64,000 nucleotides of DNA from Ascarosepion bandense (GCA_037127315.1 JBBBDQ010000352.1:154501-218500), one strand, 5' to 3'; shown: positions 11,770 to 23,132, numbered from the stretch's first letter. The notes: generated from the sequence alone by a model not told the origin. Made by a program: numbers and translations.

Positions 11770-12910
11770 CCTTAACTTCACATATGCACTCAATACTAAT
11801 AACAAATTTACTATTTCGCCATTCAAAAAAACCTACTAGTATAAATTCATGTACACTTAACTACAAGAGCGAATGTCCACATTACTACAAAATAGCAACT
11901 GTAAAAAATCTAATACATTGTGCAAAAACTAATTCATCCACAAAACAGATTTTTTTACAGTGAACTAAAGAATATAAAACAAACACTTATGAATAACTTT
12001 CCAAGCTATATAGCTGATGGACAAATACAATGCTTTCTTAGAAGTCTCAATACAAAGCAACTAGAACATAATACTACTTCAACTAATCACAAACTTATTA
12101 ATCTCCTATATCGTAATCAAATGCATTTTTAACCACCACAGACGACCGCACCTCCCTCCCATTAGTATGGAACAGGTATGCCTCCTAGAGAGTAAAACAC
12201 TACGCCTGCTTGGCCTGACACTCTCAGCAGACCTCAAGTGAAATGACTACATCGAATCCATTGCTAAATCCACTGCTATGAAAGTTGGCTCTTAGTGCAG
12301 AGCCCGGAAATTCTGTCTGCCTGAATCTATCCTGCACTTATACAAATCTACCATCCACCCGTGTTTTGAATACTGTTGCCACATCTGCGCTATAGTGGCA
12401 GTGGAATGCCTTGCTTGGGGTGACATGATTACAAAAAAAAAAAATACAAATTATAAACAAGATAAAAATATACTAAAAAAATTAGTAAATACTAATATAT
12501 CTACAACAGATCCTAGTAAAAAAAAAAATAACTTAATCATATACTACTCTAAATCTAATATATCCGACTCAGTTATTCACAATGATTCTTCTCCCCTGGT
12601 GAGCAATTTGCAAAAAAACAAAAAAAAACAACGTAGTTTACAAATTGCCTTTTTGGAAAGTGTATGGATTGAATAATATTTATGTTGGTCACACCACAAA
12701 CTGGCTTTCATGATGCTTGACACTACATTTGAACGATAATTCTAACATTTTTAAGCATTTAAAACAACATACCTGGCCACATACACAATTCCAGAAAACC
12801 CTTATTGAAAACACAACCATACTTAAACATGAAAAGAATAAACAAAAACTAAAAATTCATAAAACAGTTGAAACCTAACCTGAACAAATAAAACTATGAA
12901 ATCTCCACAA
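11770..12910 (+). pseudogene. PLE RT C-terminus and GIY-YIG remnant
   Basis: Several reading frames give residues typical of the C-terminal part of Penelope-like proteins: YKIATVKNLIHCA and TKQIFLQ, then SELKNIKQTLMNN (frameshifted), then LKKLVNTNISTTDPSKKKN and LIIYYSKSNISD. After another frameshift come NNIYVGHTTNWLS (the YVG half of the GIY-YIG nuclease) and LNDNSNIFKHLKQHTWP with QFQKTLIENTTILKHEKN. The RT catalytic palm is not seen. In PLEs the RT and GIY-YIG nuclease jointly insert new copies. Here stops, frameshifts and a nested LINE-B (12130-12432) make it dead. The assignment rests on remembered family style and needs a profile search. Confidence 0.7.
12130..12432 (+). mobile_element. 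LINE-B fragment nested in PLE, internally deleted
   Basis: Encodes LRLLGLTLSADLK-type residues of the RT thumb region, then jumps from the CCHIC codons straight to the 3' tail 'gtggcagtggaatgcc' and poly(A). Compare 41980-42806, where about 500 bp lie between these points. The A-run is at 12431-12443. It splits the PLE coding remains, so it inserted after the PLE. Confidence 0.75.
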
Positions 12911-13214
12911 ATACCCTTAAATGCCTATAATAACAGAAGCCATTAGTTTCTTCCGAACAAAGCTATTCAGAATATATTAATAAATATACATTATCTTATG
13001 TCTATAGCATGGCTTCAGGTGCATGTTACAAACCTAAAGTGCTCAATGCCTATAGAGATTTAACTAAAACAGGTGGATATTAGGAACACATCATATGCAC
13101 CTTATGTTGCCTAGTGTATGAAACTGAGTTGTGATACATATATTTAGGAACAGATCAAGAACTCTATATGAGTAGCTGAATTTTGATCAGAATTTCTCTT
13201 GAGACAATGTTTTT

Positions 13215-13768
13215 ATACATAATCGTTTCACCCCAAACAAGGCAAGACTGCCACTGGTGCACAGGGGGTTACAGTGAAAGAAAAAACAAGGTACAGGGAA
13301 TGTCAAAGAAAAGATAAGAGATGGATGGGAATCAAGTAAATATAAGATAGCAATTGACTTTGCATTTAAACTTTTAGAGATTATAGGTAGCAGGAAAACA
13401 TAAAAATGGTTCGGAGTTCCACAAATAGGAAGTGTGAGAAAAGTAACTGTTGGAATAGAAGAGTTGGTTACATTCCACTATTTTGATGGTAAAAGGGTAG
13501 GACCTAGATGCTAGTCTTGTAGTATGCATAAATACATGTGGTCAGGTAATCAAGGAAAAAGCTTATCAGAGCAGTTGCCATGAAAATATTTGTAGAAAAG
13601 ACAGAGAGAAGCCACAATTCATTAGTGAGAAAGTAATTGAAGGTGAGCTGCTAAATCAGGATTGGTTATATTGCTCATTCTCCATTTGATTTTGTTAAGA
13701 ATCTCAAGATGAATAACAGGAGCACTCGACCAGATATGGCAACATTATTCAATGCACAGACAAATGAT
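13215..13768 (-). mobile_element. LINE-B 3' end, about 550 bp
   Basis: The minus strand gives residues related to CCHIWSSAPVIHLEIL and LWNS near the end of the ORF, then the tail 'gccttgtttggggtgaaa' at 13225-13245. The reading frame is broken. It is older-looking than 15546-16083, with more substitutions. Confidence 0.7.
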
Positions 13769-13985
13769 AGATTCTTAAATGCACAAAATGGATTTTGATG
13801 AAAAAATCTTTCTGGCTCGAGACCATGTAATTTATATTTACCATAGAATTAAATGCCTTGTGAAAGATTTTGAGTTGAAAACGAAAAACTTGAGAGATAT
13901 TCATAATGGATTTGACTTTAATTTACTTGAAAATATTGCAACAAAATTGATCTAATGTGTAATGAATGTGATTGTGTCTTTAAGT

Positions 13986-14250
13986 AGTCAGTTTAGTGCC
14001 GTATGTGATACACGCTTTGGGTGATCTTGTCTAGAAAGAGGCATGACTGACTGGGCAGAAGATTATTCCGCTGTAGGTTGGCATTGCTTTCTGCAGTAGA
14101 ACAGATTGGGTTGCAAGCCAAGGCTATAGAACCCAATCTGTTTTATTATTTAACTTATAACTGGAGGGAAGAGACAGATTAATAACTTTCCGAAGAGTAT
14201 TTGTGTGTAAGTGAATGCAAGGAATTGAACTGGAATTCAAACTCAGCTTG
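13986..14250 (-). mobile_element. tRNA-derived SINE, left member of an inverted pair
   Basis: Tail at the left (agtcagtttagtgcc), with the head partly lost on the right beyond the B box (about 14225-14250). It lies head-to-head with 14338-14643, separated by about 90 bp. Confidence 0.85.
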
Positions 14251-14337
14251 AAATAAGTAGTGGGCTTCCAAAATCATCAAAGATGCTAGACACAAATCAT
14301 TGTCATTGTGACATTTTTTTGAACAACTACTGCAAAT

Positions 14338-14643
14338 GTGCATTGTGGTGCATTGGATATCGGCTCGGAGCAAGAAATCGGGAAGCCGAGTTTGAATTCC
14401 AACCTAATTCATTGCATTCACTTACGCGCAAATACCCTTGGGAAAGGTATTAATCCATCTATTCCTCCCAGTTATGGGTTAAATAACAGGACAGATTGGG
14501 TTCTATAGCCTTGGTCAGCAACCAGTCTACCGCAGAAAGCAATGGCAACCTATTGAGGGATAATCTTCTGCCCAGTCAGTCATGTCTCTTTCGAGACATG
14601 ATCGCCGAAGCGTGTATCACGTATGGCACTTAACTGACTGACT
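14338..14643 (+). mobile_element. tRNA-derived SINE, right member of an inverted pair
   Basis: Full-length copy: A box 'tggtgcattggatatc', B box 'gagtttgaattcc', conserved 'taccttgggaaaggta'-type middle and the structured tail. Flanking 'actgcaaa' on both sides (about 14329 and 14641) is a possible target duplication. Confidence 0.9.
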
Positions 14644-15049
14644 GCAAAAGACTGTGTTGTTACATTTGTGCAGGATAATGTAAGTCTGTAGCAAGAAAAA
14701 AAATGCCACATCTGTGCTGCCGTATTTAAGAATGGATCAAGCAATAGCATTGCTCAAAACAGTTACAGCCGCTATCTAACTATCTTTTTGTTTTTGTTTT
14801 TCTGACTATAATATTCACCCTATACATGACCTAAGAACCACTTGAGGTAGACAGGTACAGAGAAAGTGGTAAGAGGCAGAGTTTATGAAGATATGTGGGG
14901 AAGTTAGCAGATAACTATAGACTTGAAAAGGTTAAGATTGTCATGATTAGGAGAGCATCCACTTGAGAGTTGATTCTAAGTGGAAAAGACATCTCGCTAA
15001 TTGAATATGAAGAGAATAAAAGCGGTTCACTGTAATATACATGGCAGGT
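14644..15049. other. Unassigned
   Basis: No recognisable motif or repeat. Confidence 0.4.
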
Positions 15050-15545
15050 CTTAGCTGTAAATGTTAGAACTGGTGGAACTTAGGAATTTAACTTGTTTGA
15101 ACATTTTCCATGGAAATAGCAACAAAGATTGCAACAATTTCTTTGTGAGCAAAGGGTTTTGGAAAGTCTCTATATTTAATTTGGTGAATGCTGTCATAAT
15201 CATTGCTTTCGGTTCATTTTACAAATAGTTTTGTTGGTCTCTTGCTCAACTGTGCCCCGCACATAATCAAGGGGGTTACAGTCTGGGGAGTGAGATGACC
15301 AGGGGTGATATCATCATAGAAACTGTTTGATATCTGTGACTGGGTTCTCCTGCTTGTGTGGCATAGTGCAATATTCTGTTACCAGACAAAGGGTCTTCCA
15401 GTAGCCTTTCTCTTGATCCAGGGTAGCACTACCTCCTCAAGACACTTAATGTAGGCTTTCATGTTGAGTTTGAGGCCCTGTAGGAAGATGAATGGAGGTA
15501 TAACATCATATCACTAGTGATCCCTCTAAAAACCATCATAATCAC
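15050..15545 (-). pseudogene. IS630/Tc1/mariner-type transposase fragment, copy 1
   Basis: Minus-strand translation, over broken frames, gives LNMKAYIKCLEEVVLPWI, then ATGRPFVWQQN..LCHTSRRTQS, then DDITPGHLTPQTVT, and a C-terminal stretch ending KYRDFPKP. These correspond to the second half of a DDE/D transposase, with WQQD...CHTS surrounding the second catalytic Asp. Here that Asp reads as Asn. The spacing of the family's third acidic residue (DD37D-like) cannot be measured because of indels. Related fragments lie at 29480-29735 and 35940-36290. The left end of a LINE-B insertion abuts it at 15546. Clearly inactive. Confidence 0.65.
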
Positions 15546-16083
15546 CATTACGTGGTTGATACTAACTTGGCAGACCGGCTGCAGCCGCTCTCACACCGGC
15601 GTGATGTAGCTTCCCTGTGCCTCTTCTACAAGTACTTTCATGGCTTCTGCTCCGATGAGCTTAGATCACTGGTGCCGCCCAAGCACGAATTTACACGAGA
15701 TACTAGATTAGCAACTAGGTCCCACCCTTTTACAGTTAAACAAATAAGATGTAACCGTAAATTCTACTCCAACAGCTTCTTTTCTCGCGCTTCCCGCCTG
15801 TGGAACTCCCTTCCACAAGTCTGCTTTCCCGACAGTTACAATCTCCAGGTGTTTAAATGTAGGGTCAATAGACACCTCCTATCACACTAACTCCCAACTA
15901 TTCTCACAACACTCTCATCTACCCAACCCTCATTCTCGGTATCCTCACCCGCCTATCACCCACCCTCTGTTATGTCCTATATTTAACCAGCCTTTCTCCT
16001 CTCTACATAGCCCCCTGCACAGTAGTGGCAGTGACATGCCTTGCTCGGGGTGAAACGCTTATAAAAAAAAAAAAAAAAAAAAA
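15546..16083 (+). mobile_element. LINE-B 3' end with open C-terminal frame
   Basis: One 112-codon open frame (15552-15890) covers the C-terminal RT extension: ADRLQPLSHRRDVASLCLFY, FHGFCSDELRSLVPPK, LATRSHPFTV and SRLWNSLPQVCFPDSYNLQ. The 3' UTR then runs to the family tail (16030-16063) and an A-run at 16065-16083. It appears to have landed in the transposase remnant at 15050-15545. This is the least decayed LINE-B 3' end in the window, consistent with a comparatively recent insertion. Confidence 0.85.
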
Positions 16084-17253
16084 TTAGACACATCCAAATC
16101 TTTCTGAATCTTCAGTACTGGGCTCAGTTTGACATTCTGAAATGTTTGTATTGGAGTATCTAGCATGAATGAGTACAGCATGCTGTTTTCAAATTTCTGG
16201 TAGAGAAAATTGTGTCATGGTGCTCTCTTTCTCTCAGATGGTGCCCAGCTGACCCTACTATACTGTGCAGTTAACAAAATTAAAAAAAAACAATGCACAT
16301 ATGTGAAATTAAAAACATTGCATAGCGACAATTTACCCATCGCACTGTGTGTGTGTGTGTGTGTATATATATATGTGTATATATATAATATGTGTGCATT
16401 GATTTACTAATGTATATTTGAAAAAGATGAAAAAAAAAAAGAGATTTAAGTTCATATATCAGAATGACATCTCCTGATTGTGAAATAATTTTGAGTTGGT
16501 AAATCTTTTTTTATCTTTGCAAGTCATGAAAGAGAAATGTGATGAGATGTTGGTCAGTCTGTGAGAATATATTGACCGAGATGTTTTTGCCTGATCCATA
16601 CCAGCTTATATAATCGCAGCTATTCAAGGCAAGTGGATGGAACTGAATAATTCAGTGTGGTGATTGCTGACAAGTACGACAAGAGTTGGTCTATTGGCGC
16701 TGGTGGCTGCAATAATTCTAGCAACAAGTCAAAATTCTATTAAGGATACTAGGGTAGATGTTTTTCAGTTGCTCATTTTCAATATTTTCTTCATCTTTAT
16801 TATCTTTTCTTGGGAATCCTGCATCATGATTGGATAGTTTGGATCTAGTGCAGACATAAGAGATTTTACAAATACAATATATTCTTTGCATAGAATATAT
16901 AAATAAATTTTAGTAATGGAAATTTTATTTCCTGATCAAGGCATAATAGGTATCTCTATTGTTATTTATATATGCAATGGCATTCATGTCATAATTGATT
17001 TAATGTCTGTCAATACTGAAAATGGTTACAAAAGCCATAATGTTGCCAGTGTATCAATCTTGGTAGTTTATATCCTTTATTTTAAATATTATTTTAACTG
17101 GTTTATTTACAAACTGCCATCAGACAAAATTTCTCTTAAAAATGTGCAGTGTTATTTCCAATTTTAATGTTATGATCTTTTTTTTCTAATAAAAGCTCGT
17201 TCCAAGCAAGGCAGTAATGCCACTAAGATAAAATGGTTTATTGGGAGTTAAAA
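16084..17253. other. Unassigned AT-rich sequence
   Basis: Contains a TG/TA microsatellite (16345-16390) and no recognised motif. A short LINE-B tail-like block on the minus strand (ccaagcaaggcag, about 17200-17215) may mark another eroded insertion. Confidence 0.4.
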
Positions 17254-17453
17254 AACATCTGTCTTTATTTCTGAGATGAGGTATTGTAACTATTTACACT
17301 ATTTACATTGTTTCGACTGTTATCCTCATCTTTATCGTCATATTCACTGCTTCAACATCTGTCTATATTTTTGAGATGAGATATTGTAACTGTTTACACT
17401 ATTTACATTGTTTCGACTGTTATCCTTATCTTTGTCATATTATTGATGTTTCA
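17254..17453. repeat. 100-bp tandem duplication
   Basis: 'acatctgtc' followed by 'gagatgag', 'tttacactatttacattg' and 'tttcgactgttatcc' occurs twice exactly 100 bp apart (17254 and 17354). A diverged single copy is at 62165-62260. Confidence 0.8.
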
Positions 17454-17655
17454 TCTATCATCTGCTCAGTGAATGTGTTGGTTGAAGTAATCTAGTGACT
17501 TAACCCAAAGATATGTGAGTTCAATACCTGGCCACAGCAGATGTAAAAAGACTTGGGGAGTCTACTTACTGAGAGGGAATTATCTGGATCAGATAACCAG
17601 AAAAGGCATGTCATGTGGAATGATTTCATCTACCCCAATAAAAATAAAGGTTCTG
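17454..17655 (+). repeat. Dispersed repeat N, copy 1 (B-box-like)
   Basis: Matches 62315-62505: 'ctcagtgaat', 'gttggttg', 'agtgacttaacccaaagat' and 'gttcaatacctgg', with 'aggttc...ttctaa' at the end. 'gagttcaatacc' resembles a pol III B box, but no matching A box is convincing. Confidence 0.6.
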
Positions 17656-17689
17656 TTTTGAAATTCTAACACATATCATCTAAAGAAGG

Positions 17690-17880
17690 TCAGAGAGTAC
17701 AATGAATATGAGGAAAACAGTTTGAACAATGTAGAAATTCTTTTAGAAAGGAACCAGAAACCCATTCCTGAATAAAGGATAACCCTGTACACCTGTTCAA
17801 AGGACTGGGAGGGGAGAGTGTGTGTGAACAGGGTGATAGGCTTGCTTATCTACTCCAAAATTGCATTGTCTCTAGATTTG
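17690..17880 (-). repeat. Eroded LINE-B 3' UTR unit
   Basis: Blocks 'cacctgttcaa', 'gtgaac', 'ggtgatag' and 'tatctactccaa' match the tandem units at 22664-22950 and 27332-27560, in the same orientation as 22664. Confidence 0.55.
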
Positions 17881-18030
17881 AAAGAAGTCCTTATCTTATC
17901 TGACATTGTCCAGCTGCTCAAATTTCTTCTCAGGGTTAACTTGCTCTTGTTAACACAGTTTTTGGTCATCCATTGTCAGGCGTGGTGATCACTTAGGAAT
18001 ACCAGGTGCTGTGAGTGTTTAGTGACGGAT

Positions 18031-18172
18031 GTGCTTTGTGGTACAGTGGAAATCGGTGAGCCAAGTTCAAATTCCAGTAAAATACCCTGCATTCACTTAA
18101 GCACTGGTACCCTTGGGAAAGGTATTAATCCATCCCTTCCCTCCAGTTATTGGTTAAATAACAAGGGTAGGA
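18031..18172 (+). mobile_element. tRNA-derived SINE, 3'-truncated
   Basis: Head and middle only (gtgctttgtggtac..., 'cccttgggaaaggtatt', 'ttggttaaataac'). The structured tail is missing; sequence from about 18180 belongs to another repeat. Confidence 0.7.
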
Positions 18173-18385
18173 CATGGGGACCCTGCCCTTAAAAACAAAA
18201 AAATAAATCCCAATGAATACTCGGAAAGAAAAAAGTATTACTAGACACAAAATTTATATAAAAAAAAAAATAAATAAATTCTTGAAAGAAAAAGGTATTA
18301 CTGGTAATAAATAAATAAAATTTAGTTGGCAATAAATGACCCACTGAGGTTGAGATGCCAAAAAAACAAACCAGCCAACCAACCA
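18173..18385 (+). repeat. Repeat family M, 3' block
   Basis: Ends with 'ggcaataaatgacccactgag', equivalent to the 3' block of the copies at 4764, 21526 and 57145. A-rich segments with 'agaaaaaagtattactag' and a near repeat 'agaaaaaggtattactgg' precede it. Confidence 0.45.
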
Positions 18386-18560
18386 TTGTCAGGCATAATT
18401 TTTGAAAAGGATGGAAATTTTGTTTACAGCTAAAATTTTTGCCATTTTTTGTTTTTTGTTTTAGTTTCTTTCAAGTGTTTTTTTTTTTTTATTTGTCCTT
18501 GAATATTTCAAATAACTTTTCATTAACATTTGCTAAGCTTAATTTAGTTTGGTATTATTT

Positions 18561-18855
18561 GTGTTGTGGTGCAATGGATATTGTCTCGGAACAACAAATT
18601 GGGGAGTCGAGTTCAAATTCCAGTTGAATTCCTTGCATTCACTTATGCACAAATATCCTTGGGAAAGGTATTAATCCGTTTCCTTCCTCCAGTTCTGGAT
18701 TAAATAATAGGACAGATTTGGTTCATTAGCCTTGGCTGGCAACCAGTCTACTGCAGAAAGCAATGACAATCTACTGCGGGATAATCTTCTGCCCAGTCAT
18801 TCATGTCTCTTCTAAGACATGATCACCCAAAGTGTGTATCACGTATGGCACTTAA
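18561..18855 (+). mobile_element. tRNA-derived SINE
   Basis: Head 'gtgttgtggtgcaatggata', B box 'gagttcaaattcc', and tail up to 'atggcacttaaa'. It lacks the final actgactg repeats. Confidence 0.85.
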
Positions 18856-19040
18856 ACAATGATAAAACATGTATTAGCAATAAGGTTACATAGGGTTGAA
18901 TGAGCATGCATTTAAGAGAAGGAAAAGTTCTTTCCCTTGTAATGTTAAGAAACATAAGTAAAAGAAATTTGTTAAATGAAAGTCCTTCATTGTAAAAGGA
19001 AAGTCTTGAAAGGAATAATAATGTACATACTTGAGTTGTT

Positions 19041-19130
19041 GAGTTGATATCCCATCCGAGTTGATATCCCATCCGAGTTGATATCCCATCCGAGTTGATA
19101 TCCCATCCGAGTTGATATCCCATCTGAGTT
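19041..19130. repeat. 17-bp minisatellite
   Basis: Five head-to-tail copies of 'gagttgatatcccatcc', the last with one change, followed by a degenerate sixth. The first four are identical. Confidence 0.95.
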
Positions 19131-20792
19131 TATATTGGGGAAAAAAACACATGCAATTAGTGCAGCGTGTGGGACTGAGAATTAAATCAATGTTTTTCTG
19201 CCATACTAGATAGCAAGAAGGTTTTGCTTGAGTTGGGAAACTGCTGCACATTCTCCTTCACTGTTGCCAGCTGGTAGTGGGGCCCAACTGCCAGAAGACA
19301 CGTGTGTAGCTCCTTAAATAACCACATCAAAATGCGCAGGAAAGTAAGGTTATCACATGAAAGCTAAATGAAAGCCGCGTGTCTCAAAGATGAGAACACA
19401 CCTGATAGAAATAAGCATAGGTGTAATAATGAATATATGTAAATGCATGAATGTATATGTAGGTGTGAATGTATGAACACCATAGACTGTTAAGCTTTGA
19501 AAATCAGCATTTGAAATCTGAACTTTTATCTAGTTTGAATTTCATCCTTTTGTAATATTTATTTCTGAGATGCGTAATTTTCAATATCTTGTATCATTTC
19601 TAACTATTGTTCTCATCTTGGTTGATATAGATGTTGTCATGGACACATTTCAACCAATTACCCTCAGCTAATCAGTGGAAACCTGAGGATGACCAGAAAT
19701 TACATGGTTGAAACTTTGTCTATAATAACATCTATATCAACCAAGATGAATTCAGTAATTTGAAATAAAACCAAGATATCAATCTATTGTGTTTTACCAC
19801 TTAGAAAGTTGCACATACACAACTATCTCAGCCACAAATTAACTTCAAATAAATGTTTGATGGAAAAAACCATTTTGATTGATTTTTAATAATTTGACAG
19901 TTTATTCTAACTTGTGATATTTTATTTTGAACATTATGCTTCAACCAATCAATTTGCAAGCCATCTACTAGAAAAACTTTCAGTATGGCTACCATAGATA
20001 TTTAAAACAATATGGTGACGATAACATAATACTGTTGAAGATTCAGCTAATTTGGGTAGACATGTCTTGATATAGTTGCCATGGTAACTCTTTCTTATTA
20101 ATCTTTGTCCATAATAATCCTCTTTTGAGAATGCTGGTACTAAGGGAAACTTTGACAATAAAATTAAAAAAATAAACTTCTAATTTTCAATTTTTGTGCA
20201 ATAAATTTTAGGAGGTTATTATTTTTTAATATATTTTTTTATTTTTAAAATAAAATGTTTTTTAATGTTTTTCCTTTAAGAAATTGACGGATTTGTTCTA
20301 AAATCTTTTCATATTATTTTTTTACATTAGTTTTACAAGTTATAATAATGTAAAAGTCTCAAAATAAATAGTTGCAAATAAACTACTGACTGGCAAATTA
20401 GTCTTTGTTAACTTAGTAAAATTTTTTCCAACCAAAAACAATAGTTTTCTCTATCACTATATATCTAAGTTAATAATATTGAGTAGAATCTAAACAACAT
20501 CATAACAGGACTTTACACATTAAAAACGCAAGTTTTTATACCAATTCATAACTTGCACATAATTTCTAGACACAATTTATATCTCTGAAGAGTAGATACA
20601 TTTGCAGAGCTTAAAGAATTTTTAATTTTAGTTACTCCTTTGACTTATGCTTGCAGTTAAACCGGATTTGACCCATCAGCATGGTTTTTTGTTGTTGAAC
20701 TTCTTGGCTTTCATTATATGTCTGCCGTATTTGTTTACGTTAAGGTAATTTTAAATTGAATCTTCAATTTCTTTCATGAAGTTCATCATTAT
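19131..20792. other. Mostly unassigned, holds one foldback
   Basis: Apart from the foldback at 19614-19748, no motif or coding region is recognised. Confidence 0.4.
19614..19748. repeat. Foldback module with CTGAGGA...GAAAC motif
   Basis: Outer arms 'catcttggttgatatagatg' (19614-19633) and its exact complement (19729-19748). Inside, CTGAGGA (19683-19689) and GAAAC (19710-19714) lie on the plus strand, with a diverged copy on the minus strand (CTGAGGG...TTGAAA, about 19668-19647). Confidence 0.75.
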
Positions 20793-21972
20793 CATTCTAT
20801 GATTTTTATTACTTTGCTATCACTCCTCATGATTTGAACTTTTAACTCTATATTTCTAACCATAAGTTTCGTTATCACACTTCTTTTGTTTTATGAGTTT
20901 GTTTTATCACCTTTTGTTTTAGAGTTTGTTTTATCACTTCTTTTGTTTTATGAGTTTGTTTTATCACACTTCTTTTGTTTTATGAGTTTGTTTTATCACA
21001 CTTCTTTTGTTTTATGAGTTTGTTTTATCACACTTCTTTTGTTTTATGAGTTTGTTTTATCACTTTTGTTTTTATTTTTTTATCACACTTCCTTTTTTTT
21101 ATATTTTGTTTTATCACTTTTCATGAGTTTGTTTTATCACACTTCTTTTGTTTTATGAGTTTGTTTTATCACACTTCTTTTGTTTTATGAGTTTGTTTTA
21201 TTTTCACACTTCTTTTGTTTTATGTTTGTTTTATCACACTTCTTTTATTTTTTTTATGAGTTTGTTTTATCACACTTCTTTTGTTTTTTTTATGAGTTTG
21301 TTTTATCACACTTCTTTTGTTTTATGAGTTTGTTTTATCACACTTCTTTTGTTTTATGAGTTTGTTTTATCACACTTCTTTTGTTTTATGAGTTTGTTTT
21401 ATCACACTTCTTTTGTTTTATGAGTTTGTTTTATCACACTTCTTTTGTTTTATGAGTTTGTTTTATCACACTTCTTTTGTTTTATGAGTTTGTTTTATCA
21501 CACTTTCTTTCTTGCGGAAGTCTTCCAGTTTGGTCCTGGGTATGACGATAAACTGCATCCAGCATCAAGGCCTCTGACTGGGAGGTTGTGAGGAGCATGG
21601 AACCATTTCTTAATTGCTTTTGTTCCAGGTCCACCCTGACCTGGAGTGGTAGCACCTGTTTGGTGCTATGAGCAAATAGTTAACCCCCAAACTGGGGTCA
21701 GAATATTATGAAAGTATAAAAATATCCTTTTTTAGAAAAATATAGATTTTTGAAGGAAAAAAAATTATTACCATAACACATTTTTGAATACAAAACTAGA
21801 AAACATTTTCAGTTTTTAAAATAAAAAAAATAAAAAAAATTAATCACAATCTGACAAAACAAACTTATAAAACAAAAGAAGTGTGATAAAGAAACTTATA
21901 GTTAGAAATATAGAGTTAAGAGTTCAAATCATGAGGAGTGATAGCAAAGTAATAAAAATCATAGAATGATAT
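20793..21972. repeat. Large inverted repeat enclosing a minisatellite
   Basis: 20793-20910 and 21856-21972 are reverse complements over about 118 bp with few mismatches (e.g. 'tgctatcactcctcatgat' versus its complement near 21935). The left arm runs into the 32-bp array; the right arm holds only one unit. Confidence 0.85.
20878..21512. repeat. 32-bp minisatellite array
   Basis: Unit 'cacacttcttttgttt' + 'tatgagtttgttttat', period 32. Regular at 21300-21512, with degenerate and shortened units at 20905-20945 and 21060-21290. Confidence 0.95.
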
Positions 21973-22060
21973 TGAACATTAAAAAATACCTTAAAACCCT
22001 ACCTTTCTGGCATTAAATAACCCACAGGCGTGGATATGCTGTTAAACAAAAAACTCAAAC
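21526..22060 (+). repeat. Repeat family M, copy 2
   Basis: Matches 57145-57590 over both ends: 'tgacgataaactgcatcc', 'gaggttgtgaggagcatgg', 'caaactggggtca', 'gaacattaaaaa' and 'ggcattaaataacccacag'. The right arm of the foldback (21856-21972) lies inside it at a point that is continuous in the 57-kb copy. Confidence 0.75.
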
Positions 22061-22084
22061 TCTCTTTCAGTTTCTTGTTTCCCA

Positions 22085-22350
22085 GTCAACTTTGATCTTC
22101 AAAAATTTAAATGCAATGTCAATCATTATCTACTACCTTTTCAATTACTCTACTGTTTTTCTGGGCCCTTAATAATGTTTCTCTTTGTCAGAGAGAAGTT
22201 TCTCTTACATTCGGTAACACCTTATGTCTTAGTGGTTATATTGACTTGATTGTAGTTCAGAACTTTACAGTTAATACACATGATGCTACCTCCACAGTAT
22301 TAAATTGCACTCAGTTCCTCCATATTCTAATTATAAGAAGAAAATGCTAG
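22085..22350 (+). mobile_element. LINE-B 3' end, eroded
   Basis: Blocks 'tttaaatgcaatgtcaa' and following pyrimidine-rich text match the ORF end and 3' UTR at 38720-38800. No poly(A) is left. Confidence 0.5.
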
Positions 22351-22434
22351 CCTTATCCCAAGAATCCTGAATAAACTCCGACATTGATACTTCTCTGAAG
22401 ACAACAATCTTAACCACTTTCAGTCAAAGATCAT

Positions 22435-22566
22435 TTGTTATCTATCCTCCTCATTCTCGTAATCTTTACTTTCTGCCACTTCGTCCTGTATTCATATTGC
22501 AGACATCATAACAGTTGCTTCTCTTTCATTTCTTGCTTCCCAGTTAACTTTTATCTTAAAAAAAAA

Positions 22567-22601
<35 letters not shown>

Positions 22602-23132
22602 CGTATCACCCCAAGCAAGGCAAAAACACCACTGATGCGCAGAGGGCTATGTAAGAGTGAAAAGATTGGAAAAGAGAAAAACCGGAAACCGCATCCTAAA
22701 CAGGAAACAAGGGATGAGCCTCTTCACCTGTTCAATAGACATGGGTGGAGTGTGAACCGGGCGATAGTTTAGTCTATCTACTCCAATTTAAAAAAAAAAA
22801 AAAAGTAAGAAGATTGGAAAAGAGAAAACCGGAAACCGCATCCTAAACACGGGACGAGGGATGAGCATCTTCACCTGTTCAATAGACGTGGGTGGAGTGT
22901 GAACCGGTTGATAGTTTCGTCTATCTACTCCAATTGAAAAAAAAAAAAAAAAAAGAGTGAAAAGATTGGAAATGCAATATCAATTGTTATCTTCTGTTTT
23001 CTTAATTATTTTTCTGTTATTGTCCCCTTTCCTTAACAGTAGTTTTTCTCATATTTTCTAACACTTATTAACCTATTGTATCCTAGTGGCTTTATTACCT
23101 TGCTTAGGGTAAAATGATTAAAACAAAAATTT
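22435..23132 (+). mobile_element. LINE-B 3' end split by an antisense insertion
   Basis: 'cttcccagttaactttt' (22540) should continue into 'aatgcaatatcaattgtta' (22971), as in the 22085 copy. Between them sits the minus-strand piece 22563-22966. The tail 'ccttgcttagggtaaaatg' ends near 23118. Confidence 0.6.
22563..22966 (-). mobile_element. LINE-B 3' UTR with tandem A-tailed units, minus strand
   Basis: Minus-strand tail: a T-run (22571-22598), then 'caccccaagcaaggca'. It is followed by two units of about 150 bp starting 'gattggaaaagagaaa' at 22664 and 22812, with a third start at 22964. Each ends in 'tctatctactccaatt' and an A-run. The same duplicated unit, in the opposite orientation, is at 27332-27560. 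Confidence 0.75.

Larger units (their letters stand above)
10517..13160 (+). mobile_element. Penelope-like element (PLE), degenerate and nested
   Basis: Coding remains of a PLE are seen at 11770-12910. The segments on both sides share a block, 'taaagtgctcaatgcct' plus 'tagagattt' (about 10672-10704 and 13034-13066), which suggests repeated termini as known for PLEs. A CTGATGA...GAAAC foldback motif lies in the left terminal part (10798-10818). A LINE-B copy (12130-12432) and a solo SINE tail (10872-10941) are nested inside. Outer boundaries are estimates. Confidence 0.55.
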
